The position numbers and the translations under genes were made by a program. Positions 11,377 to 24,015 of a DNA stretch of 64,000 nt are shown here, one piece after another. Numbering within the stretch: the stretch's first letter is position 1; each line of letters starts with the position of its first letter. The DNA is from Thuidium tamariscinum (taxonomy: Eukaryota; Streptophyta; Bryopsida; Hypnales; Thuidiaceae): the NCBI GenBank assembly GCA_947034885.2, contig OX344750.2:2232001-2296000 (forward strand), read 5' to 3'. Below the pieces are notes generated by a model. The model had not been told where the DNA came from, did not search any database, and saw nothing but the letters and a program-made list of their open reading frames with translations.

Positions 11377-12877
11377 TTAACCCCTTAAGTTGTGTTTTTT
11401 GGCAACATAGTGATTTTGGGTAGCGCACTATGAATGAACTTTTCTTTGAAATTTTCACAAAACATGTGTTCAAAGCTGATAGCTTTAAGCCTCCACAAAT
11501 TTTATAACTTTTGACTACATTGTTCAAAAGTTATTACAAGATATACAGTTTTTGTTGCTCTATAGGTAGCATGGGCAACTCAAATTTTTTTTTTACAAAT
11601 CACTTTTTCAAAAATAAAAATTTGAAATTCACTTTCTCTATCTATATGTATAAAGAAAGAAAACTTTGAATGAATTCCATTTTGATAAATGAGCCAAAAG
11701 TTATGAGGAGCTTTTGTTTGTTGGCACTTTTAGATTTTTTATTCTAAAATAAACTTTGAAGTCCTTTATTTTAATCAAAATTCAATATTATTGGAAGAAT
11801 CATAGTATGTAGATTGTTTATTTTGACATTCCAACTATTGGAATTGGCATTTTTCTATTTGATCACCAAATTCTTAACAATTTAGTATTTTGAATCATTC
11901 TCTACTTCTTTCTACTTACTATTCTTCCTATATGTTGTACAATTCCAAATGGTCTAAATTTTCTCAAGCATATAGCCAACTTGCATTGAAAAATGAATCC
12001 AAAGAAGTATCAACAATATAGACATTTTTCATCTACAATGACCTTGTAAAGTGCAATTGTTCGATTTTTTGCAAGGCCAATTTCTTTTTTTACAATTTCT
12101 CTACAATTCTTTGGGAATTCAAAAGCTCACACTCCTTCTATCCACTAAAAACTTTCGCAAACCTTTCCCTTCAAGAATTAATTATAATTTTAGTCATAGT
12201 GCTAGCAATACATGCATTCAAGAATGAATAAACCATCCCGGCTTATATCTTTGCAAAATCTCTAATTTAGGTGCTATTGTTTAGACACCTAAAATCTATG
12301 TGGAAAGTATGATGTTTGAATATAGTTTGCAATGCTACAAGCTCTATCATTTGAGATGATTTAAAGGGTGGTGGCAATACTAGGTTTGTAGAAATATATT
12401 CTCCAATCTCTATAAAAAGGAAATGTGTCCCACTTTATGAAAAAAAATTGTAGCATTAAAGTGGTCACTAAACAAATCATCAACACTATTGTATAAGGAA
12501 TGAATTAGTACAAGGTGCCTTGTATAGGCAAGGTCAAGCTTGCTAGGCTAAAGGAATGTTCCCATATTGTTTCACTTATCCCTACAAGGTCATTTAGCAT
12601 AGAAAACACTTAATCAACAATGAAAACTAAGAAATGGAACTTTTTAGTAGGACAAAAATTCCACTTGATTTAGAGATTTCTAGTGGAATATACGGAGTAC
12701 CTTGGAATTTATGTAGTGAGAATTTTTGAAATTTTTTCCACATGTTTTCAAGTTAGCATACTACAAGATTCCATGATTCCATTTGTTTGAAAATGTTTCT
12801 TTTTTCCAAAATTTGGTACTATGGTTGTTTGAGAGTGTTTTTGGTGAAAACATAGTTATAGAACTTAAAGAATTTAG
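11377..12877 (+). mobile_element. TTAA-bounded element, subfamily A, decayed copy
   Basis: The left end TTAACCCCTTAAGTTG continues into 'ggcaacatagtgattttggg', the same order as the 48054 copy. The interior follows that copy: 'ttttgactacat.gttcaaaag', 'aaactttgaagtcctttatttt', 'tggtgaaaacat'. The right end near 12861-12877 is degenerate. It is about 540 bp longer than other subfamily A copies, apparently because unrelated sequence is inserted at about 12090-12690. Confidence 0.65.
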
Positions 12878-13024
12878 TGAAATTGACCTTTGACTTTTCT
12901 AAAATAAAGTTGAATACATGACATCAATATAAGGCATTTGCAATCCACCATTGGTTTGTATTGATGCCTAAGACCAATATTTTTGCAAGGAAATATTAGC
13001 TTGAAAAATTCAATAAAACACTTT

Positions 13025-13853
13025 TTAACCCCTAACTGCTCGAGCAACCATATATGGTTGCACAAAAAATTTCAGCTCAAATTTGAATGGGCAATTAAAT
13101 TTGTTTAACCATTTCAAAAAATAATTCGAGAAGTTTTTAGGATTAATTATTGAAAACTTTCATTTTTCACAAAAAAGTAAATATTTGATTATTGAAGGGT
13201 CTTCAAAGGCATATATGTAACACTATTGGAGAGTAAAGCTTGTCAATTTTACTTAATTTTCCAGTTTTGTGTAGAACTTGCCAATTTCACTTGGTTTGAG
13301 ATCAAAGAAATTGCACTTATCCAAATGCTTTGAAAATGGTCCCAATAGAAAGAGTAAAGTGTTTTCAAGATTTTCACCATTGAAAATTTAAACATGCAAG
13401 TGTCAATTTGAAGATATTTGTGATTTCTAGTTATAGAATAAATTTGTACTTCAACAATTGCAAGGTGGATTGTGTAATGAATATGATAGCTTTTCATGTG
13501 AAATTTAGTTTTATGAAAGTATATTTTAGTATTCTAATACTATTTGTAGTTGTTTGTGTCACCTCTATTCCCAAAAAACTTTTAGATGCAAATTTATGAA
13601 ACATTGTGGGAAGGGGTAGCAAAGCAATATACTAAAAATAGACAATATACATTTTTCATATTATAATCTCATAACTCCTATGCAATTTTGCACTCAAAAA
13701 ATTGGCATATATACGAATAAGAAATCTCTTAAAACATCTATGCGGTTAGATTTTGAGAAAAAAATAATTTGCTTCATTGGGGATTACTATAAGCCCATAC
13801 TCTTTTTTTATATAAAAAATAGACTTGCTAAGGCTTACTCACTTAAGGGTTAA
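13025..13853. mobile_element. TTAA-bounded element, 829 bp
   Basis: Starts TTAACCCCTAACTGCTCG and ends with CTTAAGGGTTAA, so TTAA is at both borders with CCC/GGG next to it. The first bases resemble subfamily B ends, but the interior is not clearly shared with the other copies. Short ORFs inside (13249-13497 and 13408-13599) are not called. Confidence 0.6.
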
Positions 13854-15890
13854 GGGGATGTTTCAAGATGAACTTTGCCTCTCTTATTACATGAAATCAT
13901 GAAATTGTGACAAGACTTGCAAACGTATATGGCTCATTGCTTTCTTCAATGCCCAAAATAAATGAAATATCCCCCTTGTTTTGGACTTTCCTAAGAATGA
14001 TGTTAATTTTGGTCATTTATTACTTAATGGTCATTTTGGAAAAAAAAATATTAAATTTGAATGGCTATGGTGAAATTACAAACAAGCACTCCATAAAATT
14101 TCAAAGTCAAATGATGTTGCTACATTTGGATGAATGTACAATAAATTTAGATGAATAAATGATGTTTCATCGATAATTTTCATCTTTTGTATATCAAGTA
14201 GAAGTATTTGATTCTATTTATCCCAAATTTTGTCAAATAGGATTATTACTTGTTTAGTGATGAATCTTGCAATGAACATTGAAGCATGCTTATCATTCAA
14301 AGTTACAAAACTCTACATAAGAGTGAAATATTACTAAATAAAGTAAATTCTTTCTTTTTGTGATTGGTTATCACTAATAAGAATCTTACAAAATCTAATG
14401 TGTAATTTCAATATCGTAATTTCCTTGTTGTATATGACTCTTAAAACATTCTTGGGTGGGTCACTTCCTGCATTTTAAAAACCACGTGCGGCATAATATA
14501 GCATAGTTTTTATTGTTTCAAGGTAAAGTTTATAAAGCATTTACAAATAAAGTAGGGGACTTTCAAAGTCAAAGATGCATTATAAGTAAAATAGGTAGCT
14601 AAAAAATCTCATGTATTAAAATTTTTTACATATAATTTAAAGACTAGAGATTAGGATATTGGAAATTGTATTTAGTAGAGTCAGTTTTATTTAGAGTTGG
14701 TTGTACAAAGTAGTCAAAGTATAAAGGTGGTATACGATGTTTGCATGGCTCGTGCATTCAATTTTTGGATTTTTGTATATTGCAAGTGGTAAAATTGTCA
14801 ATATGCTTCATTTGATTGAATTCTAAATACCAGAAAAGAGTGTGGCAATGGAAAAGAATATTGAGCCAAGTAAATATTCCAACTTTTCTTGCAAATCTCC
14901 TTAATCTTCTCTCTAACCTTCTTGCTTTTAACTTTCTCTTCAATTCACTTTTTTCCCTTATAAAGAAAATACCCTAGAAAAAAATACTTTCACCTACATT
15001 ATATAAGTAAGTATAGGGTGCTATAATATAGGATATTTTCACAACTTATATAAATATAGGGGACCATTTGTTCAAGCCTTCAAGGTAAATAGCCCCCCCC
15101 CAAAATACCCCTTTGCCGCATGGGGGATATGAAACATACAAAGAGTGACCCACCCAAGAAAACATTAAAGTATCAACTCTATAATACTACCACCTTCCAT
15201 TTGCTCCCACTTACGATAAGGTCCCAAAATAACAACAAAGGGTTGAAAAAGTGTCGCTTTGTCCCTCAATACCACAAGTTTTCAAGAGCCACAATTGGGA
15301 GTTGATGGGTTTATTGAGTCAACCAATCGAGGAGTTGAAATTGATTTCATGCTTCAAGGATACACTATGGTTTCAAACTTCAACAATCCATAGAATAGTA
15401 AGCAAGACATTAAAATCCTGTAATTGAAATTGATATGGTGCAGGTAAATCGAGCCTGAGTTGGTAAAACTTGTTTTACCAGGGGTTGACAAGGGTTTTGG
15501 GATTTATGTTTTTTTGGGTTTTTTTGGTTGTGTCGAAGACTCTCCTCACTAATTTAGGGTCTCCGAATCCAAATATGAATTTAGAATTTGAAAAAATAAA
15601 AAATTTGATAAAAATAAAAAATTTCAGTGTTTATCCCGGGGTAAATCCAGCTGCGCCACACTATTTCAATTCCAGGATTTAACGTCGCATGAATAGTAAC
15701 CAAGCATTGAAAAATTATGGAAAAAAATTGGGTTGAATTCCTCTTCAAGTTGCTAACAATCCAATCGAAATTTCTCTCTCATTTGCTCTCAGAGATGAAA
15801 ATACAAACTTTGCTTTTTGCAGCTCCTTGAAAACTGGTCAAGAATCCAGCCTTCTGGCTTGGCTGCTTTGTGAGTTAGTTGGCGTTTTGC
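13854..15890. other. AT-rich intergenic DNA
   Basis: Frequent stops throughout. ORFs of 60-83 codons (for example 13907-14158) look like chance. A C-rich patch near 15090-15120 is the only compositional change. Confidence 0.5.
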
Positions 15891-16936
15891 AATGGATTCC
15901 CATTCGTTTTTAAAAAAACAAAAAAACAGAAAACAAATATGGGAAATAAAATTCCTGCAAGTAAGTTATTATTGGGAGTCGTCCGGCCCCTGCAACTTTC
16001 CAATTAGTGAAGATTCTCACCCAAAAGTGCAAGTCAAAGGTGAACTACCATTGTTATTAATACTGGCGTCCCTTACGATGCACACCATCGAACCACCCCG
16101 CATCGACGGTGCACAAACGGCGATGGACGGCGCAAAGCCTAAAGTGCCGACGAGGCGCAAGTGGTCGAGTTCCACGGCCATGCTTTTCCAATAACGGGCA
16201 GCGTACTGAACTTTTCAGGAATGGTCTGCCCGAGCCCGCCACCTTCTGCCTTGCCCGTCGGTCAGTCCAGAAGCAACGCCCTCTTAACGGTCAGACACCC
16301 CCAAATGTTTCCAGAAGCTGCCCACTCAGTCTGATCGGACCGACCGGCCTGCCCGGTCGGTCCACCCGGAAGCTCGGTCCAAAAGCACGGCCCAGTCCCG
16401 GAGCTCGGTCTGTACGCAGCGGTCTAGCATTGTGTTCCTCTGCTCCTCCTGCGGTTCCTTCGCCAACGATTCTCTCTCGATGCAATTGGTCTCCTCCGAA
16501 CTCTCAGGTCGCACAGAACCCAACAAAATTTTCTGCCATTCTCGCAGTGTAGTGCACAGTCCGCACGGATTCATGCTCGTTGTCTTTCCAGACGTATCGC
16601 TTTGGAACGTGCTCTGCTTTGGCTGTGGCGATTGATTTCGATTCAGTGGTGGATGAGTGGACGCTTGCGAGTCAGGGACGACGAGGCGCGCGTTCTCGTT
16701 TGTAGCGCTCGGTTTTTGGTTGCGTGTATTTTCAGGGTTTCGTCGGTTTTTTCTTATGTGGTGTGGGCGAACTTTGAGGGTACTGCAAGGCGTGGAAGTG
16801 GCGGAACTGGAAGGGAAGCAGGCGCAGGTGCCAAGCAGTACAGAACGTGCGTGGCTTATGCAACTCCTTCGGTTGCGATTGCGAGTTCCGAACCACGAGG
16901 ACGGCGAAACCCTAAGCAGGAAACCCCAAGCACCTC
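15891..16936 (+). promoter_or_regulatory. GC-richer upstream region and probable 5' leader of CAF1
   Basis: Base composition rises sharply at about 16060 and stays high into the CAF1 gene. Around 16190-16430 there is a 'ccggtcggtc'-type segment reminiscent of the style of the retroelement region at 59-63 kb, possibly a fragment of such an element. Upstream ATGs at 16602 and 16657 open frames of 114 and 115 codons that run out of frame across the CAF1 start. The transcription start cannot be placed from sequence alone. Confidence 0.4.
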
Positions 16937-17755
16937 ATGTCAATAGTTGCCAACGGAGGTTCCCTCCTCATCCGGGAGGTTTGGGCCGACAACCTGGAAG
17001 ATGAGTTTGAGCTGATCCGTGAAATTGTGGACGAGTATCCTTACGTCGCGATGGACACGGAGTTTCCAGGTGTTGTGGTCCGTCCCGTGGGCACGTTCAA
17101 GAACAACGGCGAGTACCAATACCAAATGCTCCGAGCGAACGTCGACATGCTCAAGCTCATCCAGTTGGGGTTAACCTTCTCCGACGAGAAGGACGTACTT
17201 CCCCAGTGCGGCTCGCGCGACTCTTGCGTGTGGCAATTTAATTTCCGCGAGTTCAATTTGCGAGAGGATGTGTACGCTCACGACTCCATAGAGCTTTTGA
17301 AGCAGAGTGGCATCGATTTCCAGCAAAATGAGGAGCGAGGGATTGATTCGCAACGGTTCGGGGAGCTTTTGATGTCTTCGGGGATCGTCTTGAATGAGAA
17401 TGTACATTGGGTGACTTTCCATAGCGGCTACGATTTCGGATACTTGCTGAAGCTGCTGACATGTCAGAATTTGCCCGCCAGTGAGGATGAGTTTTTCAAT
17501 TTGTTGAGAACATATTTCCCCATTCTGTATGATATCAAGTACCTGATGAAGTTCTGCGACAATTTGCACGGGGGGCTCAACAAGCTGGCGGAAGCGTTGG
17601 ACGTGGAGCGAATTGGACCTTGCCATCAGGCGGGCTCCGACAGTTTGCTCACGTCCCGCACGTTTCGCAAGTTGAAGGAGGGCTTCTTCAAGGGCTCCAC
17701 GGAAAAGTACGCGGGGGTCTTGTATGGGTTGGGGTCAGACAATCTCGACTCTTGA
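16937..17755 (+). CDS. CAF1: CAF1-type poly(A) deadenylase, CCR4-NOT complex subunit
   Basis: Encodes a 272-aa DEDD-superfamily 3'-5' exoribonuclease. The family shortens mRNA poly(A) tails as part of the cytoplasmic CCR4-NOT complex and so starts mRNA decay. All expected catalytic positions are visible: D40 and E42 in [10 protein letters not shown]166 in [11 protein letters not shown], and H230 and D235 in [10 protein letters not shown]. Other family blocks are [12 protein letters not shown] at the N-terminus, QLGLTFSD near 76-83, and [12 protein letters not shown] near 194-205. Length is normal for plant CAF1 and the frame has no intron, as in many plant CAF1 genes. The start is well supported: an in-frame TAA lies at 16913-16915 and 16937 is the first ATG after it. 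CCR4-NOT function is inferred from family; the specific paralogue is unknown. Confidence 0.96.
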   Translation: MSIVANGGSLLIREVWADNLEDEFELIREIVDEYPYVAMDTEFPGVVVRPVGTFKNNGEYQYQMLRANVDMLKLIQLGLTFSDEKDVLPQCGSRDSCVWQFNFREFNLREDVYAHDSIELLKQSGIDFQQNEERGIDSQRFGELLMSSGIVLNENVHWVTFHSGYDFGYLLKLLTCQNLPASEDEFFNLLRTYFPILYDIKYLMKFCDNLHGGLNKLAEALDVERIGPCHQAGSDSLLTSRTFRKLKEGFFKGSTEKYAGVLYGLGSDNLDS

Positions 17756-20054
17756 GGTTTCACAATCCAGCTTTTTCGGCTGGCATTGGTAACCTCGTGT
17801 ATTCACTCCTTTATGGACAAAAATGTCCTTCATTTCAACTTTCTTACTTTACTTTTTATACCTTGCCTGTCCTCGTGTGTTGCTCCCTGTGCATTTTTGA
17901 GTGGCTCATGTTGGATTTTGAGGATGAGTGGCCAATGTCTTCTGTCTCCTTCTTTGCAGTAATTGAACCTACCCCTGGGCACTTCTTGAGCTAGGGTTGT
18001 GAAGGTTCTTGGAATCATCTCAGAGCTTGCGTTACGCTTAGGGCTTGAACATTGTGTGAATTTAGCACTCAAATCACTCTGTCCACGTATCTCTATTTAC
18101 CTAAACCTTTCCAGTAGAGTTTCTTGGGATTCAAGGGATGAATAGCAGCTGCAGCTGTCAATCGGTAGAATGTGGGGATCTACTTCACTTGCTGCATGAA
18201 CACAGGGGGATGGTGATTCAGTATGAGGGTTCGAGAGCTTACATGTTCTTGAAGTTCGATCCTTTGATGTTTGGGAAAATATTTCCTGTCAGCATTATTA
18301 TTTGAAAAGAACCATTTCTCAAGAGTGTCTATTCGTTCTACCTTCGCATCGTTGTATATGGTTACTGTGCACTTTCTTTACTGTGACATCATTCAAATTA
18401 GTGGGCTCTTACCATCGACTCATTATCCAGATAGACGACTGTGAGGGTAGATTGGTTGTGGAATTAGGTCGTTTAAGTCTGCCTCTTGAGGAAGAGGGTA
18501 CGAGGCAATCTGCCTCTCAAGGTAGTTCGTGGAGCAATGAGGACTTTCCACGAATTTTATCAGCAAATTATGTTTTGAGAAGACGCACATCCAAGTTTTG
18601 AGGTACTCAATTCTTCCAAACTCTCTTGGAGTTTTTAGGTTATTTGGGACTTATATTATTGTACTGGGAGCTTGGCTTCCTGTTGCATAGACTTCCTGAG
18701 CAGCTCATTATGAGGCAAGGTGGGGTGTTCATGGATCGCCCTCTAAGCGCTGATCTGGATTTCTGGGGTTGCGCGCTTCAAAACATTTTCAGTCAATTTT
18801 CCTTCAAATACAAGAAGAAATTGTATCTAACCTACTATGATTCACATTTTTTAGACTCTTATCGAATTAGTGATGAAGTTGTGAAGTTCAAACTGGGGAT
18901 GCTTATTTGTGCCCTCCTGAAATGTTTATTTGTGCCGCAATGGGTTGCCACAAACTAAATTTTGGAGTGACTTAGTGGTCACAATTGGATCTTTTACCTT
19001 TTGGACAAGACCATAGTAGAAGTTTTTGCGAGGAATGTGGTCACAATAGGGTTTTCTAGAGTACGTTGGTTTTTAGTTATGAGCTATCACGGCAATACAC
19101 TTCAGAAATTCATAACAAATCCATACTTTCACTTCCATTCCTTCTCTTAAATAGAATTAATTCGTGGTTTCTCCATGTACTGCCTTATCATTACTTCAGA
19201 TCACTCCAGGCATTCCTACTTTATTGAGTGCCCATACCTGCAAATGATGAACGTGCTGGCTCATTTCAAAGCATTGAAATTCTCGCTGATTGCACATTAT
19301 TGTCGATATTTCCCGATTGCTTGCTCGTAGCTAACCGGTCCTTTGAACTTAAAGTACAGAGATGGACTTGGAGGAGATTGAATATGTTCAGGTCATTATT
19401 GATTGCGCAGCCTAGAAAGTTGTGGAACGTGGTTAAGAGACACTGTTAAGAATGGGTCGGCTTAATTAGCACAGCTTCTCTTGTTTTCTTCGAAATTTAT
19501 CTGACTTGTAAGTTGTAAGTTGTAACCAAGACCAGAACAGTACTGTAGTATCTTTCAATGCCCTCGTGAGTTTTCATAAAGAATCCACGAGTGTTTGTAC
19601 TGTACTGAACTACAGGTAATAATGTTGACTGCAAAGTTTCTTAGAGATTTGCGCATGAATTGACTGGAAAACACGTTCATCACAACGTAAAATTATTCAG
19701 TTATGGGTAAAAGGGGAAGAGGTAGAATTATCTATCAATAGCTTCCAACGTGATACAGGTTTCTAATGATTTTTGTAGTTTTTTTGTACTAATTTGCACT
19801 TCTGTTGTGTTGATGTTCTGCAAAACCAACGGAAGGCAATTCCCTCCCTCGGAAGTAATTGCTTCACTAGTCATGTTCATTTGTAGTAGAATTAGGTTTT
19901 AGTTTTGCCTCTATTTAAGAATGTTGCACAGTAATGTTACACTGTCAATGCCGGTAGAATGAATCTAGAAGAAAAGGACCCAAACTCAGAACTTGGTTAC
20001 AAAAGTTTTATACTAGAGTGTTGGTGTTGGATTGAAAGACAGTCATCCAACTTT
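17756..20054. other. CAF1 downstream flank, no further gene called
   Basis: The first few hundred bases are probably CAF1 3' UTR. Open frames at 18302-18601 (99 codons) and 18626-18958 (110 codons) are longer than most background ORFs. They match no family I recognise and have no partner exons, so they are not called. Confidence 0.45.
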
Positions 20055-20708
20055 TTAACCCCCAACTGCCCAAGGCACCAGAATTTGGTGTTTGCAAAAC
20101 TTTGAAGTTAAATAAAACCTAACCAAGTTGCTATTGATAGTAGTTTGTATTTTTGGAAAGATATTTTAGAAGTCTAGTTTTAGTGTCAAAAATCTGATTT
20201 GAAAAATGAATGATAATGATTTTTCTATACAAGATTTTGTGCAAGGGTACCCCTTGCAATCTTGACTTTCCATAGTGTTGAGAGTTGTTGCCAAAATGAC
20301 CTTCAAATACACTAGATCTTGGAGAAGAAATCACATTCAAAATTCATTTACAAAAATTGTAGAGTAGATTTTGAGGAGCCATAAATTGATTGGAGTTATG
20401 CATGTTAGGCCCTTCCGCCTCATATTTTTTTGGTCACCAACTTTTTTATTTAATTTGCGAAAAGAGGATAGAAACATATTACATCACTTTTGTAGTTTTA
20501 ACACCTTCATGGGCAAACATTATAATTTTTCACTCCATAAGTGCTATTGTTGTGTTTTCTTTTCCTATGCAATCTCTAACATGTTAGTTTGAATTTGTAC
20601 GGTTACAATGAAAAAAAATTGATACAACTTATCAAAATGTTGGCATTTTGTTCAACTCAAAGCAAATTCCAAGAAGCTCAAAATAGGCCTTGGGCATTTA
20701 GGGGTTAA
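20055..20708 (+). mobile_element. TTAA-bounded element, subfamily B, best-preserved copy
   Basis: A 654-bp element. It starts TTAACCCCCAACTGCCCAAG and ends CTTGGGCATTTAGGGGTTAA: near-perfect inverted ends of about 20 bp, with TTAA as the outermost four bases on each side. Interior landmarks recur at 51850-52003 and 53715-54178: 'tttgcaaaactttgaagtta', 'aaggataccccttgcaa' (here with one change) and 'gtgctattgttgtgttttc'. It has no transposase coding capacity. Confidence 0.88.
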
Positions 20709-21262
20709 TGGCATTTAGTTGGTGACCTGTTTAGGATCAATTTTTTTAATGTTAACACCAAAGGTTGGTGACTATTCAATTGATCGTGTAGGGTGGAAAA
20801 TTTCCAATTTGGTGTAGAACATCTATAGTAACTAAATTTGCCATGGCACATAATAATTATGTTTGTTTCACTGTTACCAGTGGCACAAAGGATTCAATCT
20901 GCAATTATTGGATTAGTGTCCCAGTGCCCAATTACTTCGTATTAGGCAGAAAATCCTACAATGCTTCGGAGCTTGTTTTTCCTTGTCCTTGTGGGGACAT
21001 TCTTGGTCTTTCAATTTGCACAACTTTTGAGTCGCTCTTTACCAGCCTCCAGGAACTTTCATACCTGAAGGAAGCTCAAGCAAATCAATAATAAATAATA
21101 TAGGTAATTCTTGCAATCACCCAGTTATATATTATGTCTAACAATCAATTTTTGAATGTAGGGAAATTTCCATCTGGAACAGAAAGTCTTCTATGGGTAC
21201 AACATATCAATTAAGTATTGCTCAGTCAACATTAGTATCTTGGACCCAAAAAATAAAATATT
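20709..21262. other. Spacer without recognised feature
   Basis: No repeat or gene supported. An 82-codon ORF (20843-21091) is unrecognised. Confidence 0.45.
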
Positions 21263-21475
21263 GAAGGCACCCAATGGCACACCTGCACCCAATGCCGTCC
21301 ATTTCTAAGTCAGTCGTTCATTCTAGAACAGAAATGTAGCGGGATTGTAGACTACTTATTGTTTTAGGTCAAAAGAAATAAGCCATGTACTCCCTACCTA
21401 CATTTATAGCCTGAAATGATTGTGTGCTATAGAAACAGACGGCATTGGGTATAGGTGTGCCATTAGGTGCCTTTC
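21263..21475. mobile_element. Foldback element with long inverted repeat, 213 bp
   Basis: The left arm begins GAAGGCACCCAATGGCACAC and the right arm ends GTGTGCCATTAGGTGCCTTT. The arms stay complementary past ATGCCGTC/GACGGCAT and weaken toward the centre, giving stems of roughly 80 bp. No clear target duplication is seen and no second copy occurs in the window. It is probably a MITE of unassigned class. Confidence 0.75.
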
Positions 21476-23652
21476 CTGTAGCATTGTTTAGTAGGATTAG
21501 AAGAGTTTCAGTGTTCCCTCCTAGAAATTTTTGCCGATAACTTATTGTCTCACACACATTGAATCACCTATGTAAAAATTTATAGAGGGCACTGTACAGT
21601 ACAATTCAAGATGCATTATATTTTGTCTTTTTCAAGTACTGGAAATTAAGTTACCCTTAAAAGGACAGGTTGGTGATTGGGGAAACCATCCCTTTTTCAT
21701 TGTGTGAATAGTTGGTTTAAGAAATTGCAAAAATACTCAAAATTTTGAAGATGAATAGTTGCACTTTTGTCCTATATAAAAGGATTCTTTGTCATTCATT
21801 GACCATAAAATGGCTATAGCATTGTTTATGGGATAAACAAGTTAGAGTAGAGAAGAAAGGGGCACTAAAAAGTTAATACAATAGTAATAAAAAAAATCAA
21901 AGAATGTAACATTTTTGAAGGGAAGGCAAAAAAGTCCTACAATAAAGGTGCAGTTTCATTGCAATAAGAATATATTTGTGATATAGTGGTCTACAATACA
22001 TGGACATGCTTTCATTGCACTCAAAGTGTTCTATGATGAAAGCAACCTTAATTCATGAAAAGCAAAGGGATGGATACATTAAACCTGAGTATAACAAAAT
22101 GAAAAACAAATAAAAAACAATACCTTGCAAGGTATTGAAGCTCAGTCACATGTGAGATTAGATGTCTATTTACTAAGATGTGTTTTTATCAACATTGTCA
22201 TAGAATGGAGTTGAGGGATGTTATTATGTGGGTCAAGGATCATAAGCTTATGAACCTAGAAGACTATACATCTATGTTATAGGTGTTTATAATGTATGAA
22301 CTTTTTATGGTTATATATTCAAGGCTCATATACTTACATTTCTATATTTACATGCTAGCATTATTGGAATGCAATTATAACTAATGGATTTGGTTTGATG
22401 TAATATAGGTACATTCCAAATCGCACCTTGTCTAAAACTCCCATCATTATTTTGTATACATCTCTAAAATCAATATGTATCTATATTGAAGAAAGAAGTT
22501 TAAAATGTCTACCCAAAAGTTTTGACCCTTCATAACTTTTGCAAATAGTATCTAAAGATACTATTTGTCATGTTCTTTGGTACACTACAACCTCCTTAAT
22601 TTCAAGAAATTATGACAATTTGACTAGTCTAACAATGACAACTACATTGAATAGGGGTTTTAAGGAGACCAAAAAAATAAAGGAACTTATCCTAGAAAAT
22701 TGTAGATGTTTGAGACATAATTTGTAGCCCTGCACACTTCAATAACTATTGATGTACAACAAAGATAGATCTTTATTTATTGTAAAATGTTAAATAATTA
22801 GTATAGGTTTCTTTAACACCCCTATTTAGTGTAGGTAGAAGTAACAATTTTAGAGCTACCTCAAACTACAAACAAACAAGTTCACAAGTGGTCTTCAAAC
22901 TACAAAACTAGAGGCTTTGGCACATTCTAAATGCTTGACATGTACTATGACATGTACTACGAACTGCGTTGTTTTATCATTCTAAAGATCCAGACCTATG
23001 TTACTTCTTAGACAAAACAATCTTTTGTTAGTAGCCAAATTGGCCCCACGATTAAATGTTATTTGTGACTTCTTTCACTCACCCCATGTTTTGTCACTAG
23101 AAAGCAAGATTGTTTGTAGACTTATAGTGGAAACACCCAAAACCATCAAAATAAGGAATTCAGCATAGTTGGAGGCATTTAAAAAAATATCATTTTTTTA
23201 AATGATATTTTTCGAGTATTAGCAAGTGAAAATAATGAATACTAAAAAAAATAGATTTTTCGGCTACAATATGTAATTTCTACAAATTTTCAAAGTGTTG
23301 GCTCCCTAGACTTGTGAAACCGTCCTATAGGTGCCCCCAAAACTGAACCCTGTGAAAATCGGCACTCAGACAACCAGATTTTCCTATGTGTCCTTCAATT
23401 GTGTCAGCAAATTACAATCACACATGTGGTGAACACATTAAGGGAACTCTACTGACACATTTAGGTGAATCTACTGTCCATTGCAAGGAACAAGCACGGG
23501 AATGGGTGTTTTGCCCTTAGTGTTGCTATTCAGGTGGCAACAAACTCAAACTTTTGCACAATCACTATAGAATGGTGTTTAGTAGCTGAGCTTCCGTCAA
23601 TGCAAGGCCTCCCCTTGCCTTCCCAACCCACACCCAAATCAACTTAACTGAA
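21476..23652. other. AT-rich intergenic DNA with a short perfect hairpin
   Basis: Around 22400-22700 the text resembles the S1 MITE interior ('gacccttcataacttttgca' and 'gtacactacaacctcctt'), a decayed copy without clear ends. A perfect 13-bp stem with 4-nt loop (AAAAATATCATTT and its complement) lies at 23183-23212. No gene is supported. Confidence 0.5.
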
Positions 23653-24015
23653 TCAACTGATTGCAAGAGGCCAAAGCCACTGACTCGTACCGTTGCAGGT
23701 CTCATGCCACGGCACCGGGATGCCGCATCGGTTGGGCATGCCGATGGCGTACTGCGGCAGCACTCCATACTCGCGAGCCACTTGCGAGGTCATCAACGAG
23801 CACAGGCACTCCGAACCCACCACCCCGTCCCCCAACGACGCCAGGGAGGCGCAGCAAGCGCGGCTGGGCACTTGCGCCGACTTGGAATACGCCAAGCACG
23901 AAGCCAGCGCGTAGATGTTGCACGCCGAGCTCTCGGCTGGGTGGGCTCCCGAGCCCCAGATCGTGAGAAGCAGGAGTGCGCATGCTACGACGTGGGGTCG
24001 TCGTCGTCCTGCCAT
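23653..24015 (-). CDS. Secreted eight-cysteine lipid-transfer-like protein
   Basis: A 120-aa protein of the plant bifunctional inhibitor/lipid-transfer/2S-albumin fold. Residues 1-24 form a signal peptide: a basic start MAGRRRP, a hydrophobic core ACALLLLTIWG, and a small-residue cleavage zone. The mature part holds the eight-cysteine pattern C32-X7-C40-X13-C54C55-X14-C70-X1-C72-X24-C97-X9-C107, which forms four disulfides around a lipid-binding cavity in this family. Such proteins act in the apoplast or cell wall; the ligand cannot be told. After C107 the reading meets a possible splice donor (ACG followed by GTACGAG). The last 12 residues may therefore be intron read-through, and further exons could exist at lower coordinates. 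The start is the ATG directly before the signal peptide. Codon use is GC-rich compared with its flanks, typical of a real exon. Confidence 0.85.
   Translation of the reverse strand: MAGRRRPHVVACALLLLTIWGSGAHPAESSACNIYALASCLAYSKSAQVPSRACCASLASLGDGVVGSECLCSLMTSQVAREYGVLPQYAIGMPNRCGIPVPWHETCNGTSQWLWPLAIS

Noticed and set aside
17171-17626. 151-codon minus-strand ORF
   Set aside because: Antisense shadow of the CAF1 exon, which has full catalytic motifs in the other frame.
18626-18958. 110-codon ORF downstream of CAF1
   Set aside because: No family resemblance, no splice partners, and position compatible with CAF1 3' flank.
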